In this document: positions 1-8,398 of the stretch, in pieces
Numbering within the stretch: the stretch's first letter is position 1
How the letters are laid out: each line of letters opens with the position of its first letter
Notes under the pieces: model-generated
Database searches by the model: none
Told to the model about the DNA's origin: nothing
The model's input: the letters and a program-made list of their open reading frames with translations, nothing else
Assembly: GCF_021390575.1 (NCBI RefSeq)
Contig: NZ_JAJEJQ010000001.1
Span: 310,001-374,000, forward strand
Source of the DNA: Paraburkholderia adhaesiva
Lineage (GTDB): Bacteria; Pseudomonadota; Gammaproteobacteria; Burkholderiales; Burkholderiaceae
Length of the DNA stretch: 64,000 bases
Direction of reading: 5' to 3'
Translations under genes and position numbers: made by a program

Positions 1-253
1 GAGTACGAGTTTGTACATGGGGATGCCGGTCGGTAGTGAGGAAGCGGTAATCGGGGACGGGGCGCACCGCGCCGCCGGGGGCGGCTCGGCGCTGGTACCA
101 GGTCGGTCCCGGGGCGGTACCAGGCTGGCATTCTTGCGCCCGTTGGTCCCGGGCAGGGGTGCACCACCCCCGCGACAAACGGTTATTTTATAATGAGCGG
201 ATTGCCTGATCTGGATTTCCCTCGCTTTCTCCCTTTTTTCCGGCGGACCTTCC
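1..253. other. Intergenic/leader region before rhodanese gene
   Basis: No convincing gene is seen here. The small open frame at 11-193 has no ribosome binding site and an Arg/Gly-rich composition typical of random GC-rich frames. A 10-bp palindrome CTGGTACCAG lies near position 91. A perfect TATAAT box at 189-194 is listed separately. The region is probably the upstream end of the rhodanese-grxC operon and part of the spacer from a gene outside the window. Confidence 0.5.
189..194 (+). promoter_or_regulatory. Candidate -10 box of the rhodanese-grxC operon
   Basis: The hexamer TATAAT sits in an AT-rich patch unusual for this GC-rich sequence, about 60 bp before the rhodanese start codon. No good -35 hexamer lies 16-18 bp upstream, so this is a partial promoter call only. 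Confidence 0.35.
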
Positions 254-679
254 GTGACGTTCTTCACCAATTACATCAACCTTGTTCTTATCGCGATCGT
301 CCTCATCTCAGGAGCGTTGCTCCTGTGGCCGACGCTTCAGCGCGGCGGGCGCGGCGGCGTTTCGGCCGCCGAGGCGACGCAACTGATCAACCGCAGCAAT
401 GCCGTGGTGATCGACCTGCGTTCCGCAGAGGACTTCGCGAAGGGGCACCTGCCCTCGGCTCGCCACATCGAATTCGGCGAACTCGAGGCCAAGGTGGCCC
501 AGATTGGGAAGAACAAGAGCAATCCGGTGTTGCTGGTCTGCCAGACGGGCCAGCAGTCGCACAAGGCACAGCGCCTCGTGAAGGACGCCGGTTTTGCCGA
601 GGTCCACGTCCTGGACGGCGGTGTGAACGCCTGGCAACAGGCCGGCATGCCGGTCGTGAAACAAGGAGGCTCGAAGTGA
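254..679 (+). CDS. Membrane-anchored rhodanese-like domain protein
   Basis: A 141-residue protein with one N-terminal membrane segment (about residues 8-27) followed by a rhodanese fold (about 38-135). The active-site loop reads CQTGQQS with the catalytic cysteine at residue 96, so sulfur transfer or persulfide chemistry is chemically possible. The domain should face the periplasm or cytoplasm at the inner membrane; orientation cannot be fixed from sequence. The stop overlaps the GTG start of the glutaredoxin gene by 3 bases, implying translational coupling and a shared role in thiol or sulfur chemistry. Rhodanese followed by grxC, secB and gpsA is a familiar order in betaproteobacteria and gammaproteobacteria. 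The natural substrate is not known from sequence. Confidence 0.85.
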   Translation: MTFFTNYINLVLIAIVLISGALLLWPTLQRGGRGGVSAAEATQLINRSNAVVIDLRSAEDFAKGHLPSARHIEFGELEAKVAQIGKNKSNPVLLVCQTGQQSHKAQRLVKDAGFAEVHVLDGGVNAWQQAGMPVVKQGGSK

Positions 680-939
680 GCAAGGTAGTCATGTACAGCA
701 CGCAGGTGTGCCCGTATTGCCAGATGGCCGAGCGTCTTTTAAAGTCGCGCGGCGTCGAGCACATCGAAAAAGTGCTGATCGACCGGGACCCGACCCGTCG
801 CGAGGAAATGATGACTCGCACCGGCCGCAGGACCGTGCCGCAGGTTTTCATCGGCGAGACGCACGTGGGCGGTTACGATGACCTCTCCGCGCTCGATCGC
901 GCCGGTGGCCTGATGCCGCTGCTCGAAAAGGCAGCCTGA
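676..939 (+). CDS. grxC: Glutaredoxin 3
   Basis: An 87-residue class I glutaredoxin. The redox motif CPYC is at residues 12-15 and the cis-proline region appears as TVPQVFIG, followed by a GGYDDL motif that binds glutathione in this family. It reduces protein disulfides and glutathione mixed disulfides in the cytoplasm. I chose the GTG at 676 because it overlaps the upstream TGA (GTGA), has AAGGAGG a few bases before it, and gives the family's usual length; longer in-frame starts only read through the rhodanese gene in another frame. Confidence 0.95.
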   Translation: MSKVVMYSTQVCPYCQMAERLLKSRGVEHIEKVLIDRDPTRREEMMTRTGRRTVPQVFIGETHVGGYDDLSALDRAGGLMPLLEKAA

Positions 940-984
940 GTCCGGCCGCTGCGCCACCAGACTCTGTGCGTTTCAGAGTGTCAT

Positions 985-1020
985 GCCCGCGCTAGCCGCA
1001 AGGCCGCGCGGGCTTGTTGT
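985..1020 (+). terminator. Possible intrinsic terminator after grxC
   Basis: An 8-bp perfect stem GCCCGCGC (985-992) with GCGCGGGC (1006-1013) is followed by the T-rich stretch TTGTTGT. The tail is weak, so termination or attenuation before secB is possible rather than certain. Confidence 0.45.
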
Positions 1021-1052
1021 CGTACGGGACACCGTGACGCACGTTGTGCGCG

Positions 1053-1096
1053 CAGTTTCCGCATAGTTTGCAGGTAGTTTGCTAGTCGTTTGCACG
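1053..1096 (+). repeat. Four imperfect 11-bp direct repeats upstream of secB
   Basis: Four adjacent 11-bp units at 1053-1063, 1064-1074, 1075-1085 and 1086-1096 share the core AGTTTGC or close variants (CAGTTTCCGCA, TAGTTTGCAGG, TAGTTTGCTAG, TCGTTTGCACG). The period is close to one DNA helical turn. They end 43 bp before the secB start codon. Confidence 0.55.
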
Positions 1097-1139
1097 CACT
1101 TCGATGCGGCAATCCATTTATTCAGGGAAGCCAATCACC

Positions 1140-1610
1140 ATGTCTGACGAGAACAACCAGCCGTTCTTCAACATCCAGCGCATCTACCTCAAGGACATGT
1201 CGCTTGAGCAGCCGAATTCGCCGGCCATCTTCCTTGAGCAGGACATGCCCGCGGTTGAAGTCGAAGTCGACGTCAAGGCCGAGCGTCTCGCCGAATCCGT
1301 CTTCGAGATTCTCGTTACCGGCACCGTCACCGCAAAGGTGAAGGACAAGGTCGCGTTCCTGATCGAAGCCAAGCAAGCCGGCATTTTCGATATCCGCAAC
1401 ATTCCGGCCGAGCAGCTCGATCCGCTCGTCGGCATTGCTTGCCCGACGATCCTGTTCCCGTACCTGCGCTCGAACATCGCCGACGCGATCACGCGCGCCG
1501 GCTTCCCGCCGATCCACCTCGCCGAGATCAACTTCCAGGCGCTCTACGAGCAACGCCTGCAGCAGCTCGCGCAGCAAGACGGCGCGGCGCAAAGCAGCGC
1601 CACGCACTAA
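1140..1610 (+). CDS. secB: Protein-export chaperone SecB
   Basis: A 156-residue acidic protein with the SecB family's N-terminal segment [21 protein letters not shown], the central [14 protein letters not shown] region (here [17 protein letters not shown]), and the conserved C-terminal [17 protein letters not shown]. SecB tetramers keep preproteins unfolded in the cytoplasm and hand them to SecA for export. The ATG at 1140 is preferred over one at 1104 because it gives the family start MSDENN and has AGGGA about 12 bases upstream. It sits between grxC and gpsA as in many proteobacteria. Confidence 0.97.
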   Translation: MSDENNQPFFNIQRIYLKDMSLEQPNSPAIFLEQDMPAVEVEVDVKAERLAESVFEILVTGTVTAKVKDKVAFLIEAKQAGIFDIRNIPAEQLDPLVGIACPTILFPYLRSNIADAITRAGFPPIHLAEINFQALYEQRLQQLAQQDGAAQSSATH

Positions 1611-1636
1611 CCCCAGCCACCGGTGCGGAGTACGCA

Positions 1637-2638
1637 ATGAAAGTCGCCGTTCTCGGCGCCGGCGCGTGGGGTACCGCGCTGGCCGGTCATCTGGCCCGCG
1701 CGCATGACGATACGGTGCTGTGGGCGCGCGACGCCGCGCTCATCGGCACCCTCGCGAAGTCGCACGAGAATGCCCGCTATCTCGCGGGCGTCTCGCTGCC
1801 GCAAACACTTCAGTACGAAACGGATCTCGCCGCTGCGCTCGACCATGCGTCGGGCGAGGCGGCGCTCGTCGTTCTCGCGACACCCGTCGCGGGCCTGCGC
1901 GGCATGTTGCGAACGATGCGCGACATGGGCCGTGTGCCCGCGCACTTCGTCTGGCTCTGCAAGGGCTTCGAGTCGGAGTCGCAGTTGTTGCCGCATCAGG
2001 TCGTGGCCGCTGAGTTGCCCGATCATGGCAGCAACGGTGTGCTCTCGGGACCGAGCTTTGCGCGCGAAGTGGCCGCGGGTCTGCCCGTGGCGCTGACCAT
2101 CGCAAGTGCATCGGCGGCGTGCCGCGAGCGCACGCTCGGCGCGTTCCATCACCGTGCGATGCGCATCTACACCGGCGACGATGTAGTCGGCGTCGAGGTG
2201 GGCGGTGCGGTCAAGAACGTGCTTGCCATCGCGACCGGCATTTCGGACGGTCTCGGGCTCGGCCTGAACGCGCGCGCTGCGCTCATCACGCGCGGCCTCG
2301 CGGAGATGACGCGCCTCGGCGTGACACTTGGCGGTCGTGCGGAAACGTTCATGGGGCTGACTGGCCTCGGCGACCTCATTCTCACCGCTACCGGCGATCT
2401 GTCGCGCAACCGCACCGTGGGCATGCAGCTCGCGAGCGGCCGCACGCTCGACGACATTCTCGGCGCGCTCGGTCATGTCGCCGAGGGCGTGCGTTGCGCA
2501 CAGGCCGTGCTTGCGATCGCTCGCGAACACGGCATCGAGATGCCGATCACGCAGGCGGTATGTGCCGTGCTGTTCGACGGTGTCGCGCCGCGCGACGCCG
2601 TGAGCGCGCTTCTCAGGCGCGACGCGAAAGCGGAGTAG
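1637..2638 (+). CDS. gpsA: Glycerol-3-phosphate dehydrogenase [NAD(P)+]
   Basis: A 333-residue protein of the family's normal length that reduces dihydroxyacetone phosphate to sn-glycerol 3-phosphate, the entry point of phospholipid synthesis. The N-terminal Rossmann motif GAGAWG is at residues 7-12. The catalytic lysine lies in [13 protein letters not shown] (residue 193), followed by [17 protein letters not shown], the substrate-binding region. Start at 1637 gives [12 protein letters not shown]; it follows secB by only 26 bases, so the two are probably co-transcribed. Confidence 0.97.
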   Translation: MKVAVLGAGAWGTALAGHLARAHDDTVLWARDAALIGTLAKSHENARYLAGVSLPQTLQYETDLAAALDHASGEAALVVLATPVAGLRGMLRTMRDMGRVPAHFVWLCKGFESESQLLPHQVVAAELPDHGSNGVLSGPSFAREVAAGLPVALTIASASAACRERTLGAFHHRAMRIYTGDDVVGVEVGGAVKNVLAIATGISDGLGLGLNARAALITRGLAEMTRLGVTLGGRAETFMGLTGLGDLILTATGDLSRNRTVGMQLASGRTLDDILGALGHVAEGVRCAQAVLAIAREHGIEMPITQAVCAVLFDGVAPRDAVSALLRRDAKAE

Positions 2639-2692
2639 GGCGCGCATCCCGCATCTCGGGCGCTCGCTGCTGCTACGCAGATGGAGGTCGAT

Positions 2693-3229
2693 ATGCTCAC
2701 CATCGGAAACTGCAGGATCGAATCGCGCGTGGCGGACATCACCACGCTCGACGTCGATGCGATCGTCAACGCCGCGAATGGCTCACTCCTGGGCGGCGGC
2801 GGCGTGGATGGCGCGATTCATCGCGCTGCCGGGCCCGATCTGCTGCGCGAGTGCGAGACGCTCGGTGGCTGTGCTACCGGCGACGCCAAGATCACGCGCG
2901 GCTACCGGCTTGCGGCGAAGCACGTAATCCATACGGTCGGACCGGTCTGGTACGGCGGCACTCAGGACGAGGCGCGGCTCCTCGCCTCGTGCTACCGGCG
3001 CTCGCTCGAATGCGCGCACGACGCGCTCGTGCGCAGCATCGCGTTTCCGGCAATTAGTTGTGGCGTCTACCGTTTTCCCGCCGATGACGCCGTCGTCATC
3101 GCAACGCGAACGGTGATCGACATGTTGCCGGCGCATCCCGAACTCGAATACGTGATCTTCGCCTGCTTCGACGACGCGATGCACGCGCGCTACCAGCGCG
3201 AACTCGTAGCGCTCACGCGGCGGCCGTGA
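2693..3229 (+). CDS. Macro domain protein (ADP-ribose/O-acetyl-ADP-ribose binding)
   Basis: A 178-residue protein made of a single macro domain. The ADP-ribose binding signature is clear: VNAAN at about residues 25-29 and [14 protein letters not shown] at about 34-47, then [11 protein letters not shown] and the ISCGVYRFP loop. Such proteins (the YmdB/MACROD type) remove ADP-ribose or deacetylate O-acetyl-ADP-ribose; which of these applies here is inference. I prefer the ATG at 2693 because GGAGG (2683-2687) sits 5 bases before it; the ATG at 2681 lies upstream of that site and would add four residues. Confidence 0.88.
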   Translation: MLTIGNCRIESRVADITTLDVDAIVNAANGSLLGGGGVDGAIHRAAGPDLLRECETLGGCATGDAKITRGYRLAAKHVIHTVGPVWYGGTQDEARLLASCYRRSLECAHDALVRSIAFPAISCGVYRFPADDAVVIATRTVIDMLPAHPELEYVIFACFDDAMHARYQRELVALTRRP

Positions 3230-3247
3230 CGCGGCCCCCGCCGCCCT

Positions 3248-3718
3248 TCATTCGCCGCCTTCGAACCCCGCCTGTCGCCACGCCTCGAACACGACGACCG
3301 CAACCGTATTCGAGAGATTGAGGCTGCGGTTGTCCGGCCGCATGGGCAGGCGCACGCGCTGTTCGTTCGGAAAGTTGCCGAGCACTGCGTCGGGCAGGCC
3401 GCGCGTCTCAGCACCGAACACGAACCAGTCGCCAGGCAGGAACGCGTGCGCGTAAAAGCGCCCGGAACCGCGTGTCGTGAACGCGAACATGCGCGACGGA
3501 TCGGGCGTCTCGGCTGCGAGGAACGCGTTCCAGTCGCGGTGGACGTGCATTTGCGCGTACTCGTGATAGTCGAGGCCGGCGCGGCGCATCTTTGCATCGT
3601 CGAGCGGGAAGCCAAGTGGCTCGATCAGATGCAGCCGCGCGCCCGTATTGGCGCACAGGCGGATCACATTGCCGGTATTCGGCGGAATTTCCGGTTCGAC
3701 AAGAACGACGTTGAACAT
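3248..3718 (-). CDS. trmL: tRNA (cytidine(34)-2'-O)-methyltransferase TrmL
   Basis: A 156-residue SPOUT-class methyltransferase, the usual TrmL length with no extra RNA-binding domain. It starts with the characteristic MFNVVLVEPEIPPNTGNVIR, and later shows the SAM-knot motifs FGAETRGLPD and LPMRPDNRSLNLSN near the C-terminus. It methylates the wobble base of tRNA-Leu isoacceptors. It is convergent with the macro-domain gene (18 bases between stops) and downstream of comF on the same strand. Confidence 0.93.
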   Translation of the reverse strand: MFNVVLVEPEIPPNTGNVIRLCANTGARLHLIEPLGFPLDDAKMRRAGLDYHEYAQMHVHRDWNAFLAAETPDPSRMFAFTTRGSGRFYAHAFLPGDWFVFGAETRGLPDAVLGNFPNEQRVRLPMRPDNRSLNLSNTVAVVVFEAWRQAGFEGGE

Positions 3719-3770
3719 GGTGATAAAAGTCGATGAAAAGCGGTTGTATTCGTTGTGCCGGTCGGGGGCG

Positions 3771-4592
3771 TCAGTCTTTCGGCGTGCGCAGCGCGACGAA
3801 ATTCGTCACGCGCCGCGCGCCTGCGGACTTTAGGGTGTGCGCCAGCGCGTCGAGCGTGGCACCGGACGTCATCACGTCATCGACCACGCCTACGTGCAGG
3901 TCGCGCACCGGCCTTGTCAGCGCAAACGCGCGCTCCACGTTGCGGCGGCGCGTATCGCTATCGAGCCGCGACTGCGCCGCCGTGTGGATCACGCGGCGCA
4001 CGAGTGTGGCGTCGGCGTGTATGCCGAGTGCTTGCGCTAGCGGGCGCGCTATTTCCCATGCCTGGTTGTAGCCGCGCTCGATCAGCCGCTCGCGCGAAAG
4101 CGGCACCGGCACGAGCACGTCGGGGCGCCCAGAGGGATCGAGGGCGTCATCGGCTTCCTGCGCGAGCCGTCGCGCGAACGCGGCGCCCATTGCGAGGCGT
4201 GCACGGAACTTCAGGCCACGCGCCAGCAGGTCGAGTGGCGCCCGATAATCGCCGAGCGCGAGCGTGGCGTCGAACGCTGGCGGCGCCTCCATGCACGCGC
4301 CGCAACAGCAACGCGGCCCGCTTGCACGGCGTCGCGTGCCTGCAAGCGGCATCGCACAGATAGCGCAGCGCACGCGTGGCTCGTTCCAGCAGATCGCATC
4401 GCAGTTATTGCAAAGCACCTTGCGCGACAAATTGCCGCATAATGCGCACAGATTGGGCAGTGCGAACTGGGCGAGCCGTTGCCACGGGGTGTACCGCACG
4501 CTCCGACAGACGCGCAAACTAGCACTACGGCTTGCGCGACGGATAGCGGACAGCACAAGAGACGACGGTGCGGGCGATGGCGCAGGCGACAT
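3771..4592 (-). CDS. ComF family phosphoribosyltransferase-like protein
   Basis: A protein of about 273 residues with an N-terminal zinc-ribbon-like region (CALC, CNNC, CAIC and a later CCCGAC) and a C-terminal PRTase domain with the PRPP-loop motif VGVVDDVMTSGATLDA. In naturally competent bacteria ComF proteins take part in DNA uptake and recombination; the PRTase activity has not been tied to a substrate. The frame is open to 4679, but I chose the ATG at 4592 because the extra N-terminus is low-complexity and because a good promoter for the divergent methyltransferase occupies 4623-4651. A methionine farther in could also start it. Confidence 0.85.
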   Translation of the reverse strand: MSPAPSPAPSSLVLSAIRRASRSASLRVCRSVRYTPWQRLAQFALPNLCALCGNLSRKVLCNNCDAICWNEPRVRCAICAMPLAGTRRRASGPRCCCGACMEAPPAFDATLALGDYRAPLDLLARGLKFRARLAMGAAFARRLAQEADDALDPSGRPDVLVPVPLSRERLIERGYNQAWEIARPLAQALGIHADATLVRRVIHTAAQSRLDSDTRRRNVERAFALTRPVRDLHVGVVDDVMTSGATLDALAHTLKSAGARRVTNFVALRTPKD

Positions 4593-4622
4593 TGACGGGC
4601 GGCCCGCGCACGAGCGCGCGAA

Positions 4623-4651
4623 CTGAAACGATGGGAGTGAACGAGTATACT
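4623..4651 (+). promoter_or_regulatory. Sigma-70-type promoter of the BioC-like gene
   Basis: CTGAAA (4623-4628) and TATACT (4646-4651) are spaced by 17 bp, a good housekeeping promoter about 27 bp before the ATG at 4678. It would give a very short leader. Confidence 0.55.
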
Positions 4652-4677
4652 TCGCACACTTCGCCAATACGACCGAC

Positions 4678-5655
4678 ATGTCCCTGTCTCCAACCAGACC
4701 CGGCCGTCCGGCCTACGATTCCCGCTATCTGCGGCGCATTTTCGACCGCCGTGCCGCGACCTTCGATGAGGTCGCTTTCCTGCCCCGCGAAATCGCCCAG
4801 CGCATGCGCGAGCGGCTCGACTACATCAAGGTGAGTCCTGCGAGCGTGCTCGACGTGGGCTGCGGAACCGGCGAGGACCTGCCCGCTTTGCGCGAGCGCT
4901 TCCCCGAAGCGCCCGTCTTCGGCACGGATCTCTCCTTCGCCATGCTCCAGCGCGCGTTGCATCACGACGCGGGCGACACGAGCTGGCGGCGTTTCCTGCC
5001 CACGTCCATCGGCCGGGCGCTCGGCTCGCGTGGCCCGCGTTTCGCGCAGTCTGATTTCGGCGAACTGCCGTTCGCGCACGGCGCCTTCGAACTGCTCTGG
5101 TCGAACCTCGCATTGCACTGGCACCCGCGTCCGGACCTCGTGTTCGGCGAATGGCAGCGCGTGCTCAAGGTGAACGGCCTGCTCATGTTCAGCACGCTCG
5201 GCCCCGACACTCTCAAGGAACTGCGCGGTGCATGGGCCGAGGTCGAGGCCGCGCACGGTGTACCTACGCGCAAGCATGTGATCGACTTTGTCGATATGCA
5301 CGATCTCGGCGATATGCTCGTCGAAAACGGGTTCGAGATTCCGGTGATGGACCAGGAGACGATCACCGTCACCTACCGGTCGGCCGAGAAGCTCCTCGCC
5401 GATGTGCGTCGCTGGGGCGCCTATCCGTTCGAGCGCGATGACCACACCGGCCACGCCGCGCGCCGCCTGCATCGTGCGCTCGTCGCCGCGCTCGAAGCGC
5501 GCAAGCGCAACGACGGACCGGATGCGGGCACGATCCCGCTCACCTTCGAAATCATCTATGGGCACGCCTGGAAGGCCGTGCCGCGCACGACAGCAGAAGG
5601 GCATGGCATCGTCCGTATCGAGGACATTGGCCGTGGTCCAGCAAGGAGTCGATGA
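4678..5655 (+). CDS. SAM-dependent methyltransferase, BioC-like
   Basis: A 325-residue class I methyltransferase. Motif I VLDVGCGTGEDL is at about residues 57-68, and the region FELLWSNLALHWHPRPD resembles the BioC signature in which the chain sees a malonyl-ACP methyl ester substrate. The N-terminal YDSRYLRRIFDRRAATFDE also matches BioC-type proteins. BioC methylates malonyl-ACP to start biotin synthesis. There are no other bio genes in the window and the C-terminal extension (about residues 240-325) is longer than in E. coli BioC, so a different methyl acceptor is possible. It is transcribed divergently from comF. Confidence 0.7.
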   Translation: MSLSPTRPGRPAYDSRYLRRIFDRRAATFDEVAFLPREIAQRMRERLDYIKVSPASVLDVGCGTGEDLPALRERFPEAPVFGTDLSFAMLQRALHHDAGDTSWRRFLPTSIGRALGSRGPRFAQSDFGELPFAHGAFELLWSNLALHWHPRPDLVFGEWQRVLKVNGLLMFSTLGPDTLKELRGAWAEVEAAHGVPTRKHVIDFVDMHDLGDMLVENGFEIPVMDQETITVTYRSAEKLLADVRRWGAYPFERDDHTGHAARRLHRALVAALEARKRNDGPDAGTIPLTFEIIYGHAWKAVPRTTAEGHGIVRIEDIGRGPARSR

Positions 5656-5770
5656 GACGGTAATGGGGTTTTCGCCAGGTGGTTACTGGCAGCCGGAAGG
5701 CGCCCCGAAAAATATATTGAGATCGCGTAAAGCCTTGTCCGATAAGGGTTTTCAGCGGTCTTGACTCGGC

Positions 5771-5799
5771 TTGTGGGTGCCAGGGTTCGCGCCTATAAT
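5771..5799 (+). promoter_or_regulatory. Promoter of the DUF2244-cox operon
   Basis: TTGTGG (5771-5776) and a perfect TATAAT (5794-5799) are spaced by 17 bp. This lies about 140 bp before the DUF2244 start and is the only good promoter seen ahead of coxB, so it may drive both. The rest of the 280-bp gap holds no gene. Confidence 0.6.
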
Positions 5800-5936
5800 G
5801 CGTCAGTTTGACACGCAGAAGGGTCCCCAATTCCGGTGCGTGTGGGGCTTATCCCTACAGTGTTGTGCGAGGTTGTGCCACGCGCCGGGCGGCGATAGTC
5901 TCAGGTTGTAGCAGTGGTGGGCGGCAGGAGGCAGCG

Positions 5937-6413
5937 ATGCAGACGTCTGATCTGCTGGCGAGTCCGGCGCCGGTCCTCAAGGACTGGACCATGAAGCGCA
6001 ACTGTTCGGTCTCGCCCAGGCAATTCATGTACTTCTATGCATCGCTGGCAGTCGTATCCATTGCGATCGCGGTCCTGCAGTTGATCAACGGCGCCTGGCT
6101 GGTGTTGCCGTTCACAGGCATCGAGCTGTTGGCAGTGGGAGGCGCATTTGCCATTTATGCGCGCCATGCTGTCGATTACGAACGAATCAGGCTGTATCCG
6201 AACCGGCTGGTGATCGAACAGGTGAGCGCCGATAAGCTCTCACAGTTCGAATTCGATCCCCGCTGGGTCCGGGTCGAACCGGGCGCGACACCTCGCGATC
6301 TGGTGCGTCTCGTGTCCCGCGGCCAGTCGGTTGTCGTCGGGTTGCATTTGCCGCAATACCGGCGTGCGCAGTTCGCGCGGGAACTGCGTGTGTGGCTCGC
6401 GTGCGGCGTGTGA
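5937..6413 (+). CDS. DUF2244 domain integral membrane protein
   Basis: A 158-residue protein with a basic N-terminal segment (KRNCSVSPRQF), two closely spaced membrane helices (about residues 27-47 and 55-73) and a cytoplasmic domain ending in GLHLPQYRRAQFARELR. These are the hallmarks of the DUF2244 family, which often sits next to cytochrome c oxidase genes in betaproteobacteria, as here. The molecular function is unknown. The ATG at 5937 is chosen because AGGAGG (5926-5931) precedes it by 5 bases; earlier in-frame starts lack such a site. Confidence 0.85.
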   Translation: MQTSDLLASPAPVLKDWTMKRNCSVSPRQFMYFYASLAVVSIAIAVLQLINGAWLVLPFTGIELLAVGGAFAIYARHAVDYERIRLYPNRLVIEQVSADKLSQFEFDPRWVRVEPGATPRDLVRLVSRGQSVVVGLHLPQYRRAQFARELRVWLACGV

Positions 6414-6496
6414 GTGCTGCGAATCGTCCGGGGGGCCGGGCGATCGACATGGACCATGCGCACGACGCAAAACCTTCCTGCGGGGTCGAGGGTTGA

Positions 6497-8092
6497 ATGG
6501 AAATTATGGGTAAGGAAGCGATGAAAACAATCAAGCGAGCCCTTTCGGGCGTGCTGGCACTTAGCGGACTCTTGTTCGCCGGCGCGGCCCTGGCGGTTGG
6601 TGATAGTCCCGGCGGTCCGCGGGTCAACCAGATCAACCTGCAACCGCCCGCGACGAAGATCGCCGAGGAACTCTACCGCCTCCATACGACGATGCTGATC
6701 CTGTGCACCGTGATTTTCGTCGGTGTGTTTGGGGTCATGTTCTATTCGATCTTTGCTCACCGAAAATCGAAGGGCCACAAGGCCGCGCACTTCCACGAAA
6801 GTACGACCGTCGAAATCATGTGGACGGTTGTGCCGTTCATCATCGTCGTGCTGATGGCGCTGCCCGCCACGCGAGCTGTCGTCGCGATGAAGGACACGTC
6901 CAATTCCGATATCACCATCAAGGTCACCGGCTACCAGTGGAAGTGGGGTTACGACTACGTAAAGGGGCCGGGTGAGGGCATCAGCTTCCTGTCGACGCTC
7001 AGCACGCCGCGAGCGCAAGTGAACGGCAAGGAGCCGATCACCGAGACCTATCTGCAGGAAGTCGACAACCCGCTCGTGGTGCCGGTCAACAAGAAGATCC
7101 GCATCATCACGACCGCGAACGACGTCGTGCATTCCTGGTACGTGCCCAGGTTCGGCGTGAAGCAGGACGCGATTCCAGGCTTCGTGCGCGACACCTGGTT
7201 CAAGGCCGAGCAGACCGGCACCTTCCGCGGCTTCTGCACGGAACTGTGCGGCAAGGAGCACGCGTTCATGCCGGTCGTGGTCGAAGTCCTCTCGGACGAA
7301 GACTATGCGAAGTGGGTTCAGACGCAGAAAGCGAAGATGGCTTCCGCTGCGGACGATCCCAGCAAGACCTACACGCTCGCCGAACTGAAGGAGCGCGGCG
7401 AGAAGGTGTACATGTCGAACTGCGCGGTCTGCCACCAGCCGACGGGCAAGGGCGCGGGCGCGTTCCCGGCGCTCGATGGCAGCAAGATTGCGAATGGTCC
7501 GATCGCGGGGCACGTGGACATCGTGCTCCATGGCAAGAACGCGATGCCCTCGTGGGGGCCTACGCTTAACGACGTCGAGATCGCATCCGTGATTACGTTC
7601 GAGCGCAATTCGTGGGGCAACCATACGAACGACGTTCTGCAGCCGCGTGAAGTCACGGACGCGCGCAACGGCAAGATGCCCGAAGGCGTCGATCACACTG
7701 CCGCCGCCGGCGCGGCGGGTGCCGAAGCGGTGGCGAGCGGTGCCGGTGAGGCGTCGGGTGCAGCGCAGACTAGCGCGTCGTTGCCGGCCACCATCTATTT
7801 CGACATCGGCAAAAGCACGCTGCCCGCGGACGCGAAGGACGCGATTACGGCCGCGTCCGACTATGCGAAGACTCACCCGGACGCAAAGTTCACACTCTCG
7901 GGCTATACGGACACGAGCGGCAACGCCAGTGCTAACGAGGAACTCGCGAAGCATCGCGCGCAGGCGGTTCGCGACGCGATGAAGGCGGCGGGTATCGCGG
8001 AAGACCGGATTATTCTCAAGAAGCCAGAAACGATCACGGGCGGCGGCAACGCCAAAGAAGCACGTCGCGTGGAAATCAGCGCGGCGGGCTGA
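6497..8092 (+). CDS. coxB: Cytochrome c oxidase subunit II with cytochrome c and OmpA-like domains
   Basis: A 531-residue protein, longer than a plain subunit II. In order: a signal-like helix (about 9-32), two membrane helices (about 65-90 and 108-130), the CuA cupredoxin domain with GFCTELCGKEHAFMP (cysteines and histidine of the binuclear copper site), a class I cytochrome c domain with CAVCH at about residue 309, a Gly/Ala-rich linker, and an OmpA-type domain from about residue 430 (YFDIGKSTLPADAKD, then LSGYTDTSGNASANEELAKHRA). It accepts electrons from soluble cytochrome c in the periplasm and passes them to subunit I. The OmpA-like tail could bind peptidoglycan. ATGs at 6506 and 6521 are alternative starts; the last has AAGGA four bases upstream. 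Confidence 0.93.
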   Translation: MEIMGKEAMKTIKRALSGVLALSGLLFAGAALAVGDSPGGPRVNQINLQPPATKIAEELYRLHTTMLILCTVIFVGVFGVMFYSIFAHRKSKGHKAAHFHESTTVEIMWTVVPFIIVVLMALPATRAVVAMKDTSNSDITIKVTGYQWKWGYDYVKGPGEGISFLSTLSTPRAQVNGKEPITETYLQEVDNPLVVPVNKKIRIITTANDVVHSWYVPRFGVKQDAIPGFVRDTWFKAEQTGTFRGFCTELCGKEHAFMPVVVEVLSDEDYAKWVQTQKAKMASAADDPSKTYTLAELKERGEKVYMSNCAVCHQPTGKGAGAFPALDGSKIANGPIAGHVDIVLHGKNAMPSWGPTLNDVEIASVITFERNSWGNHTNDVLQPREVTDARNGKMPEGVDHTAAAGAAGAEAVASGAGEASGAAQTSASLPATIYFDIGKSTLPADAKDAITAASDYAKTHPDAKFTLSGYTDTSGNASANEELAKHRAQAVRDAMKAAGIAEDRIILKKPETITGGGNAKEARRVEISAAG

Positions 8093-8154
8093 ACTGTCGA
8101 TCGGGAATAAATGGCAGGAACCGCTGTTGCAGTTGACTTGCAAGGGATCGCAGC

Positions 8155-8398
8155 AAGCACGATGGGATCACCGTAAGTGCTATGCCTGGGCGCTGAGTCG
8201 GCAGTGAAGCACTGACTCGGGTCGACAGACTGGCTGCGATCGAGAGCTTCGCATGGGATGGCACCAAGGGCTACAGGACAAGAATAAGTACCAGGTGCCG
8301 TCGATGGCTTGTGCATGGGATGGTGCAAGGCGCTAGAGCGCCAGGCGCCACGGACCGCTTTGCGTGGGATGGCACTAAGCACTAAAGCGCCAAGTGCC
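8155..8398 (+). repeat. Hairpin-forming repeats in the coxB-ctaD spacer
   Basis: The 325-bp spacer has no gene but repeats a motif of the form (GC)ATGGGAT-GGNNC followed by a matching inverted segment. Copies start near 8160 (weak), 8251, 8313 and 8363. Three can fold: GGCACC (8260-8265) with GGTGCC (8294-8299); GGTGC plus GGCGC (8322-8326, 8329-8333) with GCGCC plus GCGCC (8338-8342, 8345-8349); GGCACT (8371-8376) with AGTGCC (8393-8398). The arm sequences differ but stay complementary, which suggests that the structure is kept. The last hairpin abuts the ribosome binding site of ctaD. Confidence 0.65.

Noticed and set aside
193..675. Possible long N-terminal extension of glutaredoxin from 193
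   Set aside because: It reads the rhodanese gene in another frame; grxC has a good GTG start with ribosome site at 676.
4593..4679. Extended N-terminus of ComF to 4679
   Set aside because: Low-complexity Ser/Pro/Arg stretch, and it would cover the good promoter of the divergent gene.
4525..5604. Long minus-strand frame opposite the BioC-like gene
   Set aside because: Its codons mirror the GC-rich third positions of the plus-strand gene; it has no recognisable domain and would cover the comF/BioC promoter region.
6176..8143. 655-codon minus-strand frame antisense to coxB
   Set aside because: Arg/His-rich non-protein-like composition and full overlap with a clear coxB gene.
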